From the NCBI RefSeq assembly GCF_051414055.1, contig NZ_JBLKNX010000018.1, forward strand, positions 73,628 to 137,627: DNA of 64,000 nt, read 5' to 3'. Positions 1 through 9,464 of this stretch are shown here, in pieces. This DNA is from Halosimplex halobium (lineage in GTDB: Archaea > Halobacteriota > Halobacteria > Halobacteriales > Haloarculaceae). The first letter of the stretch is position 1. Every line of letters begins with the position of its first letter. The translations under genes and the position numbers were made by a program. Below the pieces are notes generated by a model that was not told the DNA's origin, did not search any database, and was given only the letters and a program-made list of their open reading frames with translations.

Positions 1-83
1 TTTCGCTGGTAGGTCCGGTCCTCGAGGAAGCCGTCCACGAGGAGCGGCCCCGACACCCCCTCGGCCTCGTCGGTCGTCGCCAT
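1..83 (-). CDS. N-terminus of a gene leaving the window, possibly a helicase
   Basis: An ATG on the minus strand at 83 opens a frame that stays open to the window edge (27 complete codons). The readable protein contains PLLVDGFLEDRTYQ. A leucine-rich stretch followed by E-x-R-x-YQ just ahead of a P-loop is how haloarchaeal Hef-type and other SF2 helicases begin, but the motifs that would prove this lie outside the window. The start is supported by acidic, haloarchaeal composition. Function is inference only. Confidence 0.45.
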   Translation of the reverse strand, partial: MATTDEAEGVSGPLLVDGFLEDRTYQR

Positions 84-170
84 TTGTCCGTGGTTGGCCC
101 CGCCGCCCGATAAGGCTTCAGGTACCGCGGCGGAACTGAAACGTGGGTGTTCGCCGTCTCACGTCCCGAT

Positions 171-500
171 TCACGTCGCGCTGACCAGCCGCAGTTCCTC
201 GCCGTCCTCGCTCTCTTCGAGCCGGGCGTTCGGGAGGGTACAGGGCCACTCGTCGTAGGCGACGGGGAGGTCGCTGTCGCCCGCCCGCCACCGGTCGTAG
301 TCCACGTCCTCCCAGTTGCGGTCGTAGTCGGCGCGGTCGCCCCAGCCCAGCCCGTCCCAGGTGTTCCGGTCGATCTCCGGCGAGGGTTCGAGGTAGAACT
401 CCCCGCGCTCGGCGTCGAAGTCGACGACGGTCCCGATCGGCTTCCCGCGGTCGCGGACGACCGTCCCGAGGTAGTCCTGCCAGTCCGGGTCGTCGAGCAT
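171..500 (-). CDS. Conserved hypothetical acidic protein (109 aa)
   Basis: The ATG at 500 gives a protein starting MLDDPDWQDYLGTVVRDRG. It is soluble, strongly acidic and tryptophan-rich, with no signal peptide, membrane segment or cysteine motif. The early stretch GTVVRDRGKPIGTVVDFD resembles a short beta-barrel repeat of PRC-barrel type, but I cannot confirm a family. The frame is open far upstream, past 500, but that part is arginine-rich shadow of the next gene, so 500 is preferred. It stands alone, with about 140 bases of non-coding DNA before the next gene upstream. Confidence 0.65.
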   Translation of the reverse strand: MLDDPDWQDYLGTVVRDRGKPIGTVVDFDAERGEFYLEPSPEIDRNTWDGLGWGDRADYDRNWEDVDYDRWRAGDSDLPVAYDEWPCTLPNARLEESEDGEELRLVSAT

Positions 501-640
501 ACCCGGGCTTGCCGGGCGCGACCGATGAACGGCGGGCCTGCCGTGGCAAGCCTCGCAGTCGCGTGACGGATCACCCGCGGTCGATCCGCTCGGACTGCTC
601 GTGGTCGCGCCCGACGGACACGCCGACCGCGACCGGCCAC

Positions 641-1222
641 TCAGAGCGGGCTGGCGGGGAGGAACTCGACGGCGAGGGCCATCGCGACGGCGCTGGCGAC
701 GGGGATCGAGAGGTTGTCGTCGATGACGTAGCCGCGGATCACGGGCTTGATGCCGTCGGCGACAGTGGCGGCGGCGCCCCCGAGGACGGCCGCCAGGGGC
801 GTGACGAACGGGACCGCCAGCAGCGTCGCGACGGCGAAGGTGACCAGCAGGACGGTCACCTCCTTGGCGGCGCGCAACTCGCCCGAGCCCAGCAGCCCCG
901 AAACGGGGTCGGCGACGGTCAGCATCAGGATGGCGGGCACGGCGATGGTCGGCTCGAACGCGAGCGCCACCGCCGCCATACTGAACACTGCCAGGAAGTA
1001 GCCGGCGAGGTTGTCCTGCTCGTACTCGCGGGTGAGCTTCTCGTAGACCCACCAGTCCAGCCCGACGACCAGCCGGACGACCTCCAGGACCAGCGCGACG
1101 AGCAGGCCGCCGATCAGCAGCCCCTGGACGTGGATCCACTCGATCCCCGGCACGAACAGGTACGCGAGCGGCACCGCTGTCCCGCTCGCGTGGACCAGCC
1201 GCCGGAGTATCTCGTCGCGCAT
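641..1222 (-). CDS. Dolichol/polyprenol kinase-like integral membrane protein
   Basis: A 193-aa protein with six or seven hydrophobic helices. It has the layout of the CTP-dependent dolichol kinase / phosphatidate cytidylyltransferase family: an amphipathic start with RRLVHASG, a central ADPVSGLLGS loop and a later TVADGIKP loop, both polar between membrane helices. Family members phosphorylate polyprenols or diacylglycerol at the membrane with a nucleoside triphosphate; in archaea this would feed dolichol phosphate to glycosylation. The exact substrate cannot be read from sequence. It starts 34 bases after the end of glyS on the same strand and is probably the last gene of a CBS-glyS-kinase operon. 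Confidence 0.8.
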   Translation of the reverse strand: MRDEILRRLVHASGTAVPLAYLFVPGIEWIHVQGLLIGGLLVALVLEVVRLVVGLDWWVYEKLTREYEQDNLAGYFLAVFSMAAVALAFEPTIAVPAILMLTVADPVSGLLGSGELRAAKEVTVLLVTFAVATLLAVPFVTPLAAVLGGAAATVADGIKPVIRGYVIDDNLSIPVASAVAMALAVEFLPASPL

Positions 1223-1256
1223 GGGTGTCGGTCCGCGGCGTCCGCCGCGGCTGGAG

Positions 1257-3089
1257 CTACAGGTCCGCGAACGCGAGGTCGCCGTCGCGCAGCGCTTCGA
1301 GCGTGTCGGCCAGGTCCTCGATCGGGATCCGCCGCTGGGCGGTGGTGTCCCGTTCGCGGACCGTCACGGTGCCGGGCTCGCCCTCGTCGTCGTCGCGGGC
1401 CTCGCCGATGGTCGCGTAGTCGACGGTGACGCAGAAGGGGGTGCCGACCTCGTCCTGGCGGCGGTAGCGCCGGCCGATGGCGCCCGAGTCGTCGTAGGCG
1501 ACCGACAGGCCCCGCTCGCGCAGGTCCGCGGCGACCTCGCGGGCGCGCTCGCCCAGCCCGTCGCGGTCCATCAGCGGGAAGACGCCGACGGTCGTCGGCG
1601 CCACCTCCGCGGGGAGTTCGAGGAACGTCCGCTCCTCGCCGTCGACCTCGTCCTCGCGGTAGCAGTGGTCCAGCACCGTGTACAGCGCGCGGTCGATACC
1701 CAGCGACGGCTCGACGACGTGGGGCAGGAAGTGCTCGCCCGACTCGGTGACCTCCTCGACGGCGAAGCCGGTCTGGCTCACCGGCACCTCGTACGAGTCG
1801 CCGTCGACCTCGACGGTGACGGTGCCCTCGCCGTCGGCGTCTTCCTCGGCCTCGCGGAAGGCGTCGGGGTCTTCGTCGGCGAGGTCCGCCAGCGCGTCGG
1901 CCACGTCGCCGGCGGCGCCGCCGAACTCGGGGCCGAGGTAGCTCATGTCGGGGTCGACGGTGGGTCGCTCGACGGTGACCGGCTCGTCGTACTGCCGGAA
2001 GACGGTGAAGTCGTCGTCGGAGTACTCGTCGTGTTTCGACAGGTCGTAGTCCGAGCGGTAGGCGAAGCCAGCGAGTTCGATCCAGTCGCCGTCGACCTCG
2101 GCCTCGGCGTCCCAGCAGTCCGCGGCGTAGTGGGCCCGCTCGCCGGAGAGGTGCTGGCGGAAGCGGAACCGGTCCATGTCGACGCCGATGGACTCGTACC
2201 ACTCGGCGGCGACGCCCAGGTAGTAGGCGATCCACGGGTCGGCGACCAGCCCGCGGTCGTGGGCCTCGCGGACGGTGATCTCGAGGGGGTCGCCGTCGTC
2301 GTTCTCCTGCTGGTCGATCCCGTAGAAGGGCGCGACCACGTCTTCGACGGACTCCAGATCCGGCCCCTCGTCGCTCTCGGGGTCGACGAACAGCTCGAGT
2401 TCGGCCTGGGTGAACTCCCGGACGCGAAGCAGCGACTTCCGGGGGCTGATCTCGTTGCGGTAGGCGCGGCCGATCTGGGTGACGCCGAACGGCAGCTGGT
2501 TGCGGGCGTACTCCTTCAGCTGGGGGAACTCGACGAAGATGCCCTGGGCGGTCTCGGGCCGCAGGTAGCCCGGCGAGGAGGAGCCGGGACCAATCGTCGT
2601 CTCGAACATGAGGTTGAAGTCCTCGATGGCCTGGCCGGCCAGGGCCGTCCCGCAGGTCGGGCAGACGAGCTCGTACTCGGCGATGATCTCGCCGACCCGG
2701 TCGGGGCCGAGGCCCTCCGCTTCCTCGTAGTCGGTGTTGTCCTCGACGACGTGGTCGGCGCGGTGGGACTCGCCGCAGTCGGGACACTCGACGAGCATGT
2801 CGTCGAAGCCGTCGAGGTGGCCCGACGCCTCGAAGACGGGTTCGGGCATGACGGTGGGGGCGTCGATCTCCATGTTGCCCTCCCGGACCGTGAACCGGCC
2901 GCGCCAGGAGTCCTCGACGTTGTCCTTGAGGCTCGCGCCGTTGGGACCGAACGTGTAGAAGCCGGAGACGCCGCCGTAGGCGCCGGCGCTCTGCAGGAAG
3001 AACCCCCGCCGCTTGGCGAGCTCGGTGAGATCGCCGCTCCGGTCGTCGCTCGCGCCGTCCGCGCCGCTCCGCTGCTCGCCCTCGCTCAT
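1257..3089 (-). CDS. glyS: Glycyl-tRNA synthetase (class II, archaeal type)
   Basis: A 610-aa protein of normal length for the alpha2 archaeal/eukaryotic enzyme that charges tRNA-Gly in the cytoplasm. Class II motifs are visible: an early substrate region (MEIDAPTVMPEPVFEASGH), a motif-2 region with FGVTQIGRAYRNEISPR and FTQAELE, and a C-terminal anticodon-binding domain with APTTVGVFPLMDRDGL. Two CxxC pairs (CPDCGES and CPTCGT, about residues 100-150) suggest a zinc-binding insertion. The insert is rich in Asp/Glu, as in halophiles. The ATG overlaps the end of the upstream CBS gene by four bases, so the two are translationally coupled. Confidence 0.97.
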   Translation of the reverse strand: MSEGEQRSGADGASDDRSGDLTELAKRRGFFLQSAGAYGGVSGFYTFGPNGASLKDNVEDSWRGRFTVREGNMEIDAPTVMPEPVFEASGHLDGFDDMLVECPDCGESHRADHVVEDNTDYEEAEGLGPDRVGEIIAEYELVCPTCGTALAGQAIEDFNLMFETTIGPGSSSPGYLRPETAQGIFVEFPQLKEYARNQLPFGVTQIGRAYRNEISPRKSLLRVREFTQAELELFVDPESDEGPDLESVEDVVAPFYGIDQQENDDGDPLEITVREAHDRGLVADPWIAYYLGVAAEWYESIGVDMDRFRFRQHLSGERAHYAADCWDAEAEVDGDWIELAGFAYRSDYDLSKHDEYSDDDFTVFRQYDEPVTVERPTVDPDMSYLGPEFGGAAGDVADALADLADEDPDAFREAEEDADGEGTVTVEVDGDSYEVPVSQTGFAVEEVTESGEHFLPHVVEPSLGIDRALYTVLDHCYREDEVDGEERTFLELPAEVAPTTVGVFPLMDRDGLGERAREVAADLRERGLSVAYDDSGAIGRRYRRQDEVGTPFCVTVDYATIGEARDDDEGEPGTVTVRERDTTAQRRIPIEDLADTLEALRDGDLAFADL

Positions 3090-3934
3090 CGAAGCGCCTC
3101 CAGCAGGTCCATGTCCCGGACGACGCCGGTCAGGTCGTCGCCGGAGACCAGCGGGATCTGCTCGATGTCGTGTTCGATCATCAGCTGGGCGGCGTCCTGT
3201 GCGGTGCGGCGGCCGCTGATGGTGACCAGGTCGGCGGTCATGAACTCAGAGACGGGACCGGCCGGGATCTCGACGTTGCGGGTGGGCATGTAGCGGGAGC
3301 CGACGGCCTTGACGCTCTCCCACTTCCAGTCGTCGTCGTCGGCGGCGAGGCTGTCGCCGGTCTCCTCCTCCCCCTCGACGACGCGGGCCACGTCGATGAT
3401 GTCGACCTCGGTGATCATCCCGCTGGTCTCGCCGGCGTCGTCGAGCGCGACGCCGTAGGGGGCGTCGGCGTGGGACAGCTCCCGCTCGGCGACGGGCAGG
3501 GGCGCCCCCTCGTAGACGCAGTTGACCTCCGACTGGGCGAGCCCCTCGACGGTCACCTCGCCGTCCACGTCGCCGGTGGCGATGGCGCGGACCACGTCGG
3601 TGATGGTGACGATGCCCTCCAGCCGCCCGTCGACGACGGGAACCCGCCGGGCGCCCTCGGCGAGCATGAGCTCGGCCAGCTCCGTGAGGCTCGCGTCGGC
3701 GCCGGTGGTGGGGACCTCCTCGACGAGCATGGCGAGCTGGTCCTCGTCGGGCTGGTCGATCAGGGCGTCGCGGGAGACGAGGCCGCGGAACTGTTCGCCG
3801 TCGTCGCCCTCGGTGACGACCGGGACCGACGAGAACGCCCGCTCCTGGAGGTACTCGAGGACGTCGTCGCGGGTACCGGGCAACTCGACCGTGACGAGGT
3901 CCTCGCGGGGCGTCATTACGTCTGCGACGTTCAT
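3086..3934 (-). CDS. Protein with four CBS domains
   Basis: A 282-aa cytoplasmic protein built only of CBS modules. N-terminal pair: MNVADVMTPREDLVTV and a later ADASLTELAELMLAEGARRVPVVD. C-terminal pair: around SHADAPYGVALDD and VSEFMTADLVTISGRRTAQ. CBS tandems bind adenosyl nucleotides and usually act as energy sensors. I prefer the ATG at 3934 over an in-frame start eight codons upstream because MNVADVM is the canonical CBS start. It is the first gene of the glyS operon (four-base overlap), so it may tune or simply share expression with glycyl-tRNA synthetase. No enzymatic partner domain is present. Confidence 0.9.
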   Translation of the reverse strand: MNVADVMTPREDLVTVELPGTRDDVLEYLQERAFSSVPVVTEGDDGEQFRGLVSRDALIDQPDEDQLAMLVEEVPTTGADASLTELAELMLAEGARRVPVVDGRLEGIVTITDVVRAIATGDVDGEVTVEGLAQSEVNCVYEGAPLPVAERELSHADAPYGVALDDAGETSGMITEVDIIDVARVVEGEEETGDSLAADDDDWKWESVKAVGSRYMPTRNVEIPAGPVSEFMTADLVTISGRRTAQDAAQLMIEHDIEQIPLVSGDDLTGVVRDMDLLEALR

Positions 3935-4102
3935 AGTACAGCGTACTCCCAGCCCCAAATACTAAGACCTTACACTTCACCCCTCGCGGGCTGTCGCCCG
4001 CCGGCGAGGCGTCGCCGGGGCTGCAGGTCGGCTCGACGGCGCGACCCGGCGGACCGGAAAACGGCGTCGCCCCGGGCGATCCGGCGGTCGCCCGGTCCCC
4101 GC

Positions 4103-4561
4103 TCAGTCCCCGGCGAGCGGGAGCGGGTCGTTCTCGGCGACGACCTCCAGCACGACGTTCGTGGTGACCGATTCGACCTCCTCGCGGACGAGCAGCTCCT
4201 TGATCCGGGCGTTCAGCGACGCCGTGTCGGTGAACTTGCCGACGGCCACCACGTCCTGGCTCCCGGTGACCTCGTAGACGCCGACCATGTTGCGCGCGCC
4301 GGCCAGGTCGGCGACGACCGCCTCGATCCCGGAGCCGACCACGTCGAGGTTGAAGACGGCGGTCACCTCGAAGCCGAAGGCGCCGTAGTCGACCTCGGGG
4401 CGATAGCCGTCGATGACGCCCGCGTCCTCGAGGGCCTGGACGCGCTTGGTCGCGGTCGCGGTGGCGATCCCGACCCGGTCGGCGAGCTCGTTCGCGCTCG
4501 CGCGGCCGTCGGCCAGCAGCGCGTCGACCAGCCGCCTGTCCGTCTCGTCGATGTCGACCAT
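4103..4561 (-). CDS. Lrp/AsnC-family transcriptional regulator (amt operon 1)
   Basis: A 152-aa regulator. Residues about 5-60 are the winged helix (ETDRRLVDALLADGRAS, then a recognition helix with TATATKRVQALEDAG). Residues about 70-150 are a RAM/ACT-like effector domain (NMVGVYEVTGSQDVVAVGKF). It is the third gene of amtB1-glnK1-lrp1, 13 bases after glnK1, and has a close paralogue at 6887-7351 in the same position of the second operon. That position suggests it senses an amino acid or nitrogen signal and regulates ammonium uptake, possibly its own operon. The ligand is unknown. Confidence 0.92.
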   Translation of the reverse strand: MVDIDETDRRLVDALLADGRASANELADRVGIATATATKRVQALEDAGVIDGYRPEVDYGAFGFEVTAVFNLDVVGSGIEAVVADLAGARNMVGVYEVTGSQDVVAVGKFTDTASLNARIKELLVREEVESVTTNVVLEVVAENDPLPLAGD

Positions 4562-4574
4562 GGCTCTCCGGGCC

Positions 4575-5084
4575 TCAGACCGCGTCCCGGCCGGTCTTGC
4601 CCGTGCGGATCTGCGTGGCGCTCTCGACGGGGAGGACGAACACCTTGCCGTCGCCCTTCTCGCCGGTGTTGGCGCCCTCGACGATGGCGTCGACCACGTC
4701 GTCGGCGGGGATGTCCGCGACGACGCACTCGACTTTCACCTTCTGGTGGAGGTCGACGACGTACTCCTCGCCGCGCCACTGGCCCTTCTTCGCCGGCTGG
4801 GAGCCGCGGCCGGAGACGTTGGTCACCGTCAGCGACGGGGCGCCGATCTCCGCCAGCGCCTGCTTCACGTCGCCCAGCTTGTCGGGCCGCACCATCGCGA
4901 CCACCATCTTGATCTCCCCGTCGTTCGGTTCCTCCTCGCCGCCGTCAGAGCGGAGCTCTGACGAGGTCTGATTCTCTTCGCTCTCCAGACCGCCGTCCGT
5001 GCGAATCTCGTTGTCGGTCATCGTTGAGTCCGTGTTCGCGTGGTCGTCCGCGTCGATACCGTCGGTGTGCGTGTCGTCGGTCAT
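4575..5084 (-). CDS. glnK: P-II signalling protein GlnK with an N-terminal extension
   Basis: The last ~112 residues are a classic P-II protein: IKMVVAMVRPDKLGDVKQAL, a T-loop with GRGSQPAKKGQWRGEEY (the modifiable tyrosine is present) and a C-terminal ATP-loop region GDGKVFVLPVE. P-II proteins bind ATP/ADP/2-oxoglutarate and plug the AmtB pore. The ATG at 5084 lies three bases after amtB1 and gives about 55 extra acidic residues before the core; an inner ATG exists at MTDNEIRTDGG. The extension contains TSSELRSDGG, also found in the AmtB1 tail, and is encoded partly by a perfect small hairpin (4944-4962). The paralogue at 7358 lacks the extension. Confidence 0.93.
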   Translation of the reverse strand: MTDDTHTDGIDADDHANTDSTMTDNEIRTDGGLESEENQTSSELRSDGGEEEPNDGEIKMVVAMVRPDKLGDVKQALAEIGAPSLTVTNVSGRGSQPAKKGQWRGEEYVVDLHQKVKVECVVADIPADDVVDAIVEGANTGEKGDGKVFVLPVESATQIRTGKTGRDAV

Positions 5085-5087
5085 CGG

Positions 5088-6509
<1,422 letters not shown>

Positions 6510-6606
6510 GTGTCGTGTTTCGGTGTAGTGCCCGACTGGTTCCGGATCGTTCAGCCGAGCGCGTTTTTGGTCTCCGAATGTTTCGGAGAGTACGGGAGAA
6601 CTGTGC

Positions 6607-6770
6607 GGAATCACACTGTATAAGGGTTGGCTTTACAATGACGAAACTTTCAGGGATTCCGTAGACGCTCGTCAAAATTATGGTAGAATATTATCCCTTT
6701 AAGGTTGTATTCCGTCCAGAAACGGCAGGTCGACGCGCGTCGGATCTGGACGCTCGTCAACCGGGGATGG
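6607..6770 (-). promoter_or_regulatory. Conserved regulatory block upstream of amtB1
   Basis: The 376 bases between amtB1 and lrp2 hold no convincing gene. Within them, 6607-6770 aligns without gaps to 9231-9394 upstream of amtB2 (constant offset 2624). Shared words on the plus strand are ataaggg (6620), gacg..cgtca (6664), atattatc (6687), aaggttgt (6701), cgtccaga (6713) and gacg.tcgtc (6749). Read toward amtB1, CCCTTATA and CCTTAAAG are candidate TATA elements. The palindrome GACG-NN-CGTC occurs twice, 85 bases apart, and is the best candidate operator. The start codon is about 110 bases from the nearer TATA-like box. Confidence 0.75.
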
Positions 6771-6886
6771 CGGCAAAAACGGCCGATCCGGGGGGTAGAC
6801 GCTCTCGCGCGCTCGACGTGACGATCGGAACCGCGGAGGGCGAGAAAGTGATCGAGCGTCGGAGTTGAAATCTCCCGGGGCGACCG

Positions 6887-7351
6887 CTACTCGTCGGCGT
6901 CGACGGGGAGGCGGTCGTACTCGCAGACGGTGTCGAGGACGATGCTCGTCCGGGCCGAGCGCACCTCGGGGTGGGTGAGCACCGACTTGATCCGGGCGTT
7001 CAGGGCTTCCGTGTCCTGGAACTTCCCGATGGCGACCACGTCGTCACTCCCGGTGACCTCGTAGACGCCGATCATGTTGCCGGCGTCGCGGAGGTCGGCG
7101 ACGACCGTCTCCAGCCCGGCGCCGTCCACGTCCAGGCGGAAGACCGCCGTCACCTCGTAGCCGAAGGCACCGTAGTCGACCTCGGGCTGGAACCCGTCGA
7201 TGACGCCGTCCTCCTCGAGGCGCTGGAGCCGTTTCGTGGCGGTCGCGGTGGCGACCTCCGCCCGTTCGGCGAGTTCGCTGGCGCTCGCGCGCCCGCTGTC
7301 GAGCAGGGCGTCGACGATCCGCCGGTCGGTGTCGTCCAGGTCGACCGACAT
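6887..7351 (-). CDS. Lrp/AsnC-family transcriptional regulator (amt operon 2)
   Basis: A 154-aa paralogue of the regulator at 4103, with the same two domains: a winged helix (DDTDRRIVDALLDSGRAS...TATATKRLQRLEEDG) and a ligand-binding ACT-like half (NMIGVYEVTGSDDVVAIGKF). It lies six bases after glnK2 on the same strand, closing the amtB2-glnK2-lrp2 operon. Because both operons keep a regulator and share an upstream block, each Lrp protein could act on both operons. The two proteins diverge most at the C-terminus, where effector preference is often set. Confidence 0.92.
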   Translation of the reverse strand: MSVDLDDTDRRIVDALLDSGRASASELAERAEVATATATKRLQRLEEDGVIDGFQPEVDYGAFGYEVTAVFRLDVDGAGLETVVADLRDAGNMIGVYEVTGSDDVVAIGKFQDTEALNARIKSVLTHPEVRSARTSIVLDTVCEYDRLPVDADE

Positions 7352-7357
7352 CGAATC

Positions 7358-7711
7358 TCAGACGGCCTCTGGTCCCGACTCGCCGGTCCGGACCTGGACG
7401 GCGTCCTCCACGGGGAGGACGAAGATCTTGCCGTCGCCGGGCTCGCCCGTCTGGGCGGCGTCGGCGATGGCGTCGACCACGTCCTGGGCGGGGATCTCCG
7501 AGACGACGCACTCGATTTTCACCTTCTGGTGGAGGTCGACGACGTACTCCTCGCCGCGCCACTGGCCCGTCTTGGCGGGCTGGGAGCCGCGACCGGAGAC
7601 GTTCGTGACCGTCAGTGAGGGGGCTCCGGCCTCGGCCAGCGCCTGCTTCACGTCGCCGAGCTTGTCCGGGCGGACGACCGCGACGACCATCTTGATCTCC
7701 TCGTCACTCAT
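7358..7711 (-). CDS. glnK: P-II signalling protein GlnK (copy 2)
   Basis: A P-II protein of normal size (117 aa from MSDEEIKMVVAVVRPDKL). The T-loop GRGSQPAKTGQWRGEEY and ATP-loop GDGKIFVLPVED are intact. I chose the ATG at 7711, which overlaps the end of amtB2 by eight bases; an ATG three codons earlier (7720) is also possible. Unlike GlnK1 it has no N-terminal extension. It should bind the cytoplasmic face of AmtB2 in response to 2-oxoglutarate and adenylate state. Second gene of amtB2-glnK2-lrp2. Confidence 0.94.
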   Translation of the reverse strand: MSDEEIKMVVAVVRPDKLGDVKQALAEAGAPSLTVTNVSGRGSQPAKTGQWRGEEYVVDLHQKVKIECVVSEIPAQDVVDAIADAAQTGEPGDGKIFVLPVEDAVQVRTGESGPEAV

Positions 7712-9125
7712 CGGAGACACCCCCCTGGGCCCCGCCGTCGGTGCGGAGCTCCGAGCCGCCGTCCGCGCTCACGGCGGGGCTGTCGCGGCTGCCGCCGGCG
7801 GTGAACTCGGGGTAGACCGAGACGCCGTGTTCGCTCTCGTCGAGTCCGGCCTCTTCCTCCGCCTCCGAGACGCGCAGGCCGAAGAGGAGGTCGGCGACCT
7901 TGAACGCGACGCCGGCGGCGAGGACCGTCCAGACGCCGACGACGAGGACGCCGGCGACCTGCATGACCAGCTGGTTCACGCCGAGGAACGTGTAGCCCCC
8001 GGAGGCGGTGACGCCGAACAGCGGGATCAGGACCGTGCCGACCGCGCCGGCCATTCCGTGGACGGCGAAGACGCCGCAGACGTCGTCGATCTTCAGCGAG
8101 TCGACGACCCAGCGGAAGGTCGGCAGCACGAGCGCGCCGGCGAGAGCGCCGAGGACGGCGCCGCCCCACCACGTGACGTGGGGGACCGCACCGGTGACGG
8201 CGACGAGGCCGGCGAGCAGCCCGTTGGCCGCCCACAGCGGGTCGGGCTTGCCCTGCCAGACCGAGGAGACGACCATGGCCGCGACGCCGCCGGCGCCCAT
8301 GCCGAGCGTCGTGTTCAGGACGACCTGGCCGAGCGCGGCGCCCTGGAAGGCGACCCCCGACTCGGTGGCCGAGAGGACGGTCGCCTGCGTGCCGACGTTG
8401 AACCCGTACCAGCCGAACGCGAGGAACAGCGTGCCCAGGACGGCCAGCAGCATCGAGTGACCGGGGATGGGCTGGCTGTTCCCGCTCGAGTCGTAGCGGC
8501 CCGAGCGGGGGCCGACCATCTTCGCGCCCACGAGCCCGGCGAGGCCGCCGCACATGTGGACGATGGTCGCGCCCGCGAAGTCGAGGTAGCCGGCGCCGAT
8601 CGCCTGGCCGAGGTACCCGTCGGCGGAGAGCAGCCCGGTGCCGCCCCAGGCGATGCCCGGCATCGCCGGGTAGACCACCGCCGTCATCGCCGCGGCGACG
8701 AAGACGTACGCGCGGAAGTTCATCCGCTCGGCCACGGCCCCGGAGACGATGGTCGCCGCGGTCATCGCGAACACTGCGCCGAAGAACCACCCGATGTACT
8801 GGGTCGGGTCGTTGACGTACCCCCACGCGCCGGCGAGGTCGAAGGCCACGCCGGGCGTCGTCAGTTGCCCGACGAGCGCGCTGAACGCCGACCCGACGAC
8901 GAAAAACACCAGCACGCCCAGCACCCAGTCGGTCATGTTCTTCATCAGGACGTTCCCGACGTTCTTCGCCCGGACCTGGCCGCTCTCCAGCAGCGCGAAC
9001 CCGGGCTGCATGAAGAAGATCAGGAAACAGACCACGAGGATCCAGACGTTGTTCACCCCGTCGGCGACCGTCCCCGGGTCCAGCTGCAGGATCGCGTCCG
9101 CCGCCGGCGCCAACAGCGCCGACAT
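7704..9125 (-). CDS. amt: Ammonium transporter AmtB (copy 2)
   Basis: A 473-aa Amt/Mep/Rh channel. VNNVWILVVCFLIFFMQPGF begins the first conserved helix; pore histidines are in IVHMCGG and AVHGMAG; GWYGFNVG is present. The cytoplasmic tail is shorter and different from AmtB1 (ESEHGVSVYPEF, then SELRTDGG). The tail still holds a decayed copy of the hairpin-encoded SELRSDGG module (7737-7755). It is first gene of the second ammonium operon, with a regulatory block 106 bases upstream. Two complete systems in tandem suggest duplication followed by specialisation, for example different affinity or GlnK partner. Confidence 0.95.
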   Translation of the reverse strand: MSALLAPAADAILQLDPGTVADGVNNVWILVVCFLIFFMQPGFALLESGQVRAKNVGNVLMKNMTDWVLGVLVFFVVGSAFSALVGQLTTPGVAFDLAGAWGYVNDPTQYIGWFFGAVFAMTAATIVSGAVAERMNFRAYVFVAAAMTAVVYPAMPGIAWGGTGLLSADGYLGQAIGAGYLDFAGATIVHMCGGLAGLVGAKMVGPRSGRYDSSGNSQPIPGHSMLLAVLGTLFLAFGWYGFNVGTQATVLSATESGVAFQGAALGQVVLNTTLGMGAGGVAAMVVSSVWQGKPDPLWAANGLLAGLVAVTGAVPHVTWWGGAVLGALAGALVLPTFRWVVDSLKIDDVCGVFAVHGMAGAVGTVLIPLFGVTASGGYTFLGVNQLVMQVAGVLVVGVWTVLAAGVAFKVADLLFGLRVSEAEEEAGLDESEHGVSVYPEFTAGGSRDSPAVSADGGSELRTDGGAQGGVSDE

Positions 9126-9230
9126 CAGGCCGCCACCTCCGTTCCACGACGACGCAAGATTCCTTGGTATTCGTCTACCTTCTCACCCGTTATCGCCACG
9201 TTCGTAGTGTACATCTCGGTTCAGCCTCAT

Positions 9231-9394
9231 GGAATCCTACTACATAAGGGTATGCTTGAAAATATCCCAATCTCCGTGGTATAATGAGACGCGCGTCAGA
9301 AGTATACCAGGATATTATCGATATAAGGTTGTCGTTCGTCCAGATAGGTGGACGATTCGCCAGGGATTATTTGACGTTCGTCGACCGGGATCGG
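9231..9394 (-). promoter_or_regulatory. Conserved regulatory block upstream of amtB2
   Basis: The 339 bases between amtB2 and the next gene carry no gene. 9231-9394 matches 6607-6770 without a gap. The GACG-NN-CGTC palindromes are at 9288-9297 and 9373-9382 (again 85 apart), and ataaggg is at 9244, aaggttgt at 9325 and cgtccaga at 9337. Read toward amtB2, CCCTTATG and CCTTATAT are TATA-like. Constant spacing over about 160 bases, while unconserved bases between the words have drifted, points to protein-binding sites with fixed geometry rather than a recent copy. Confidence 0.75.
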
Positions 9395-9464
9395 CCCGAT
9401 CCGGGCTCGATCCGGCCCGATCCGCTTGCGCGCGGCGGGCGGTGTGGGTAGTCGGGCGGGCGGG

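Noticed and set aside
1221..3293. Very long open frame opposite glyS and the CBS gene
   Set aside because: It is the antisense shadow of high-GC genes; composition is Val/Gly/Asp-rich without motifs, and glyS is certain.
6510..6614. Longer AmtB1 start, 35 codons upstream
   Set aside because: The extra residues are not like Amt N-termini and run toward the promoter region; the paralogue supports the start at 6509.
6680..6868. A 62-codon plus-strand frame in the amtB1 upstream region, partly matching a frame upstream of amtB2
   Set aside because: The similarity follows the DNA-level regulatory block; reading frames diverge outside the shared words and there is no start signal. The conserved unit is the DNA, not a peptide.
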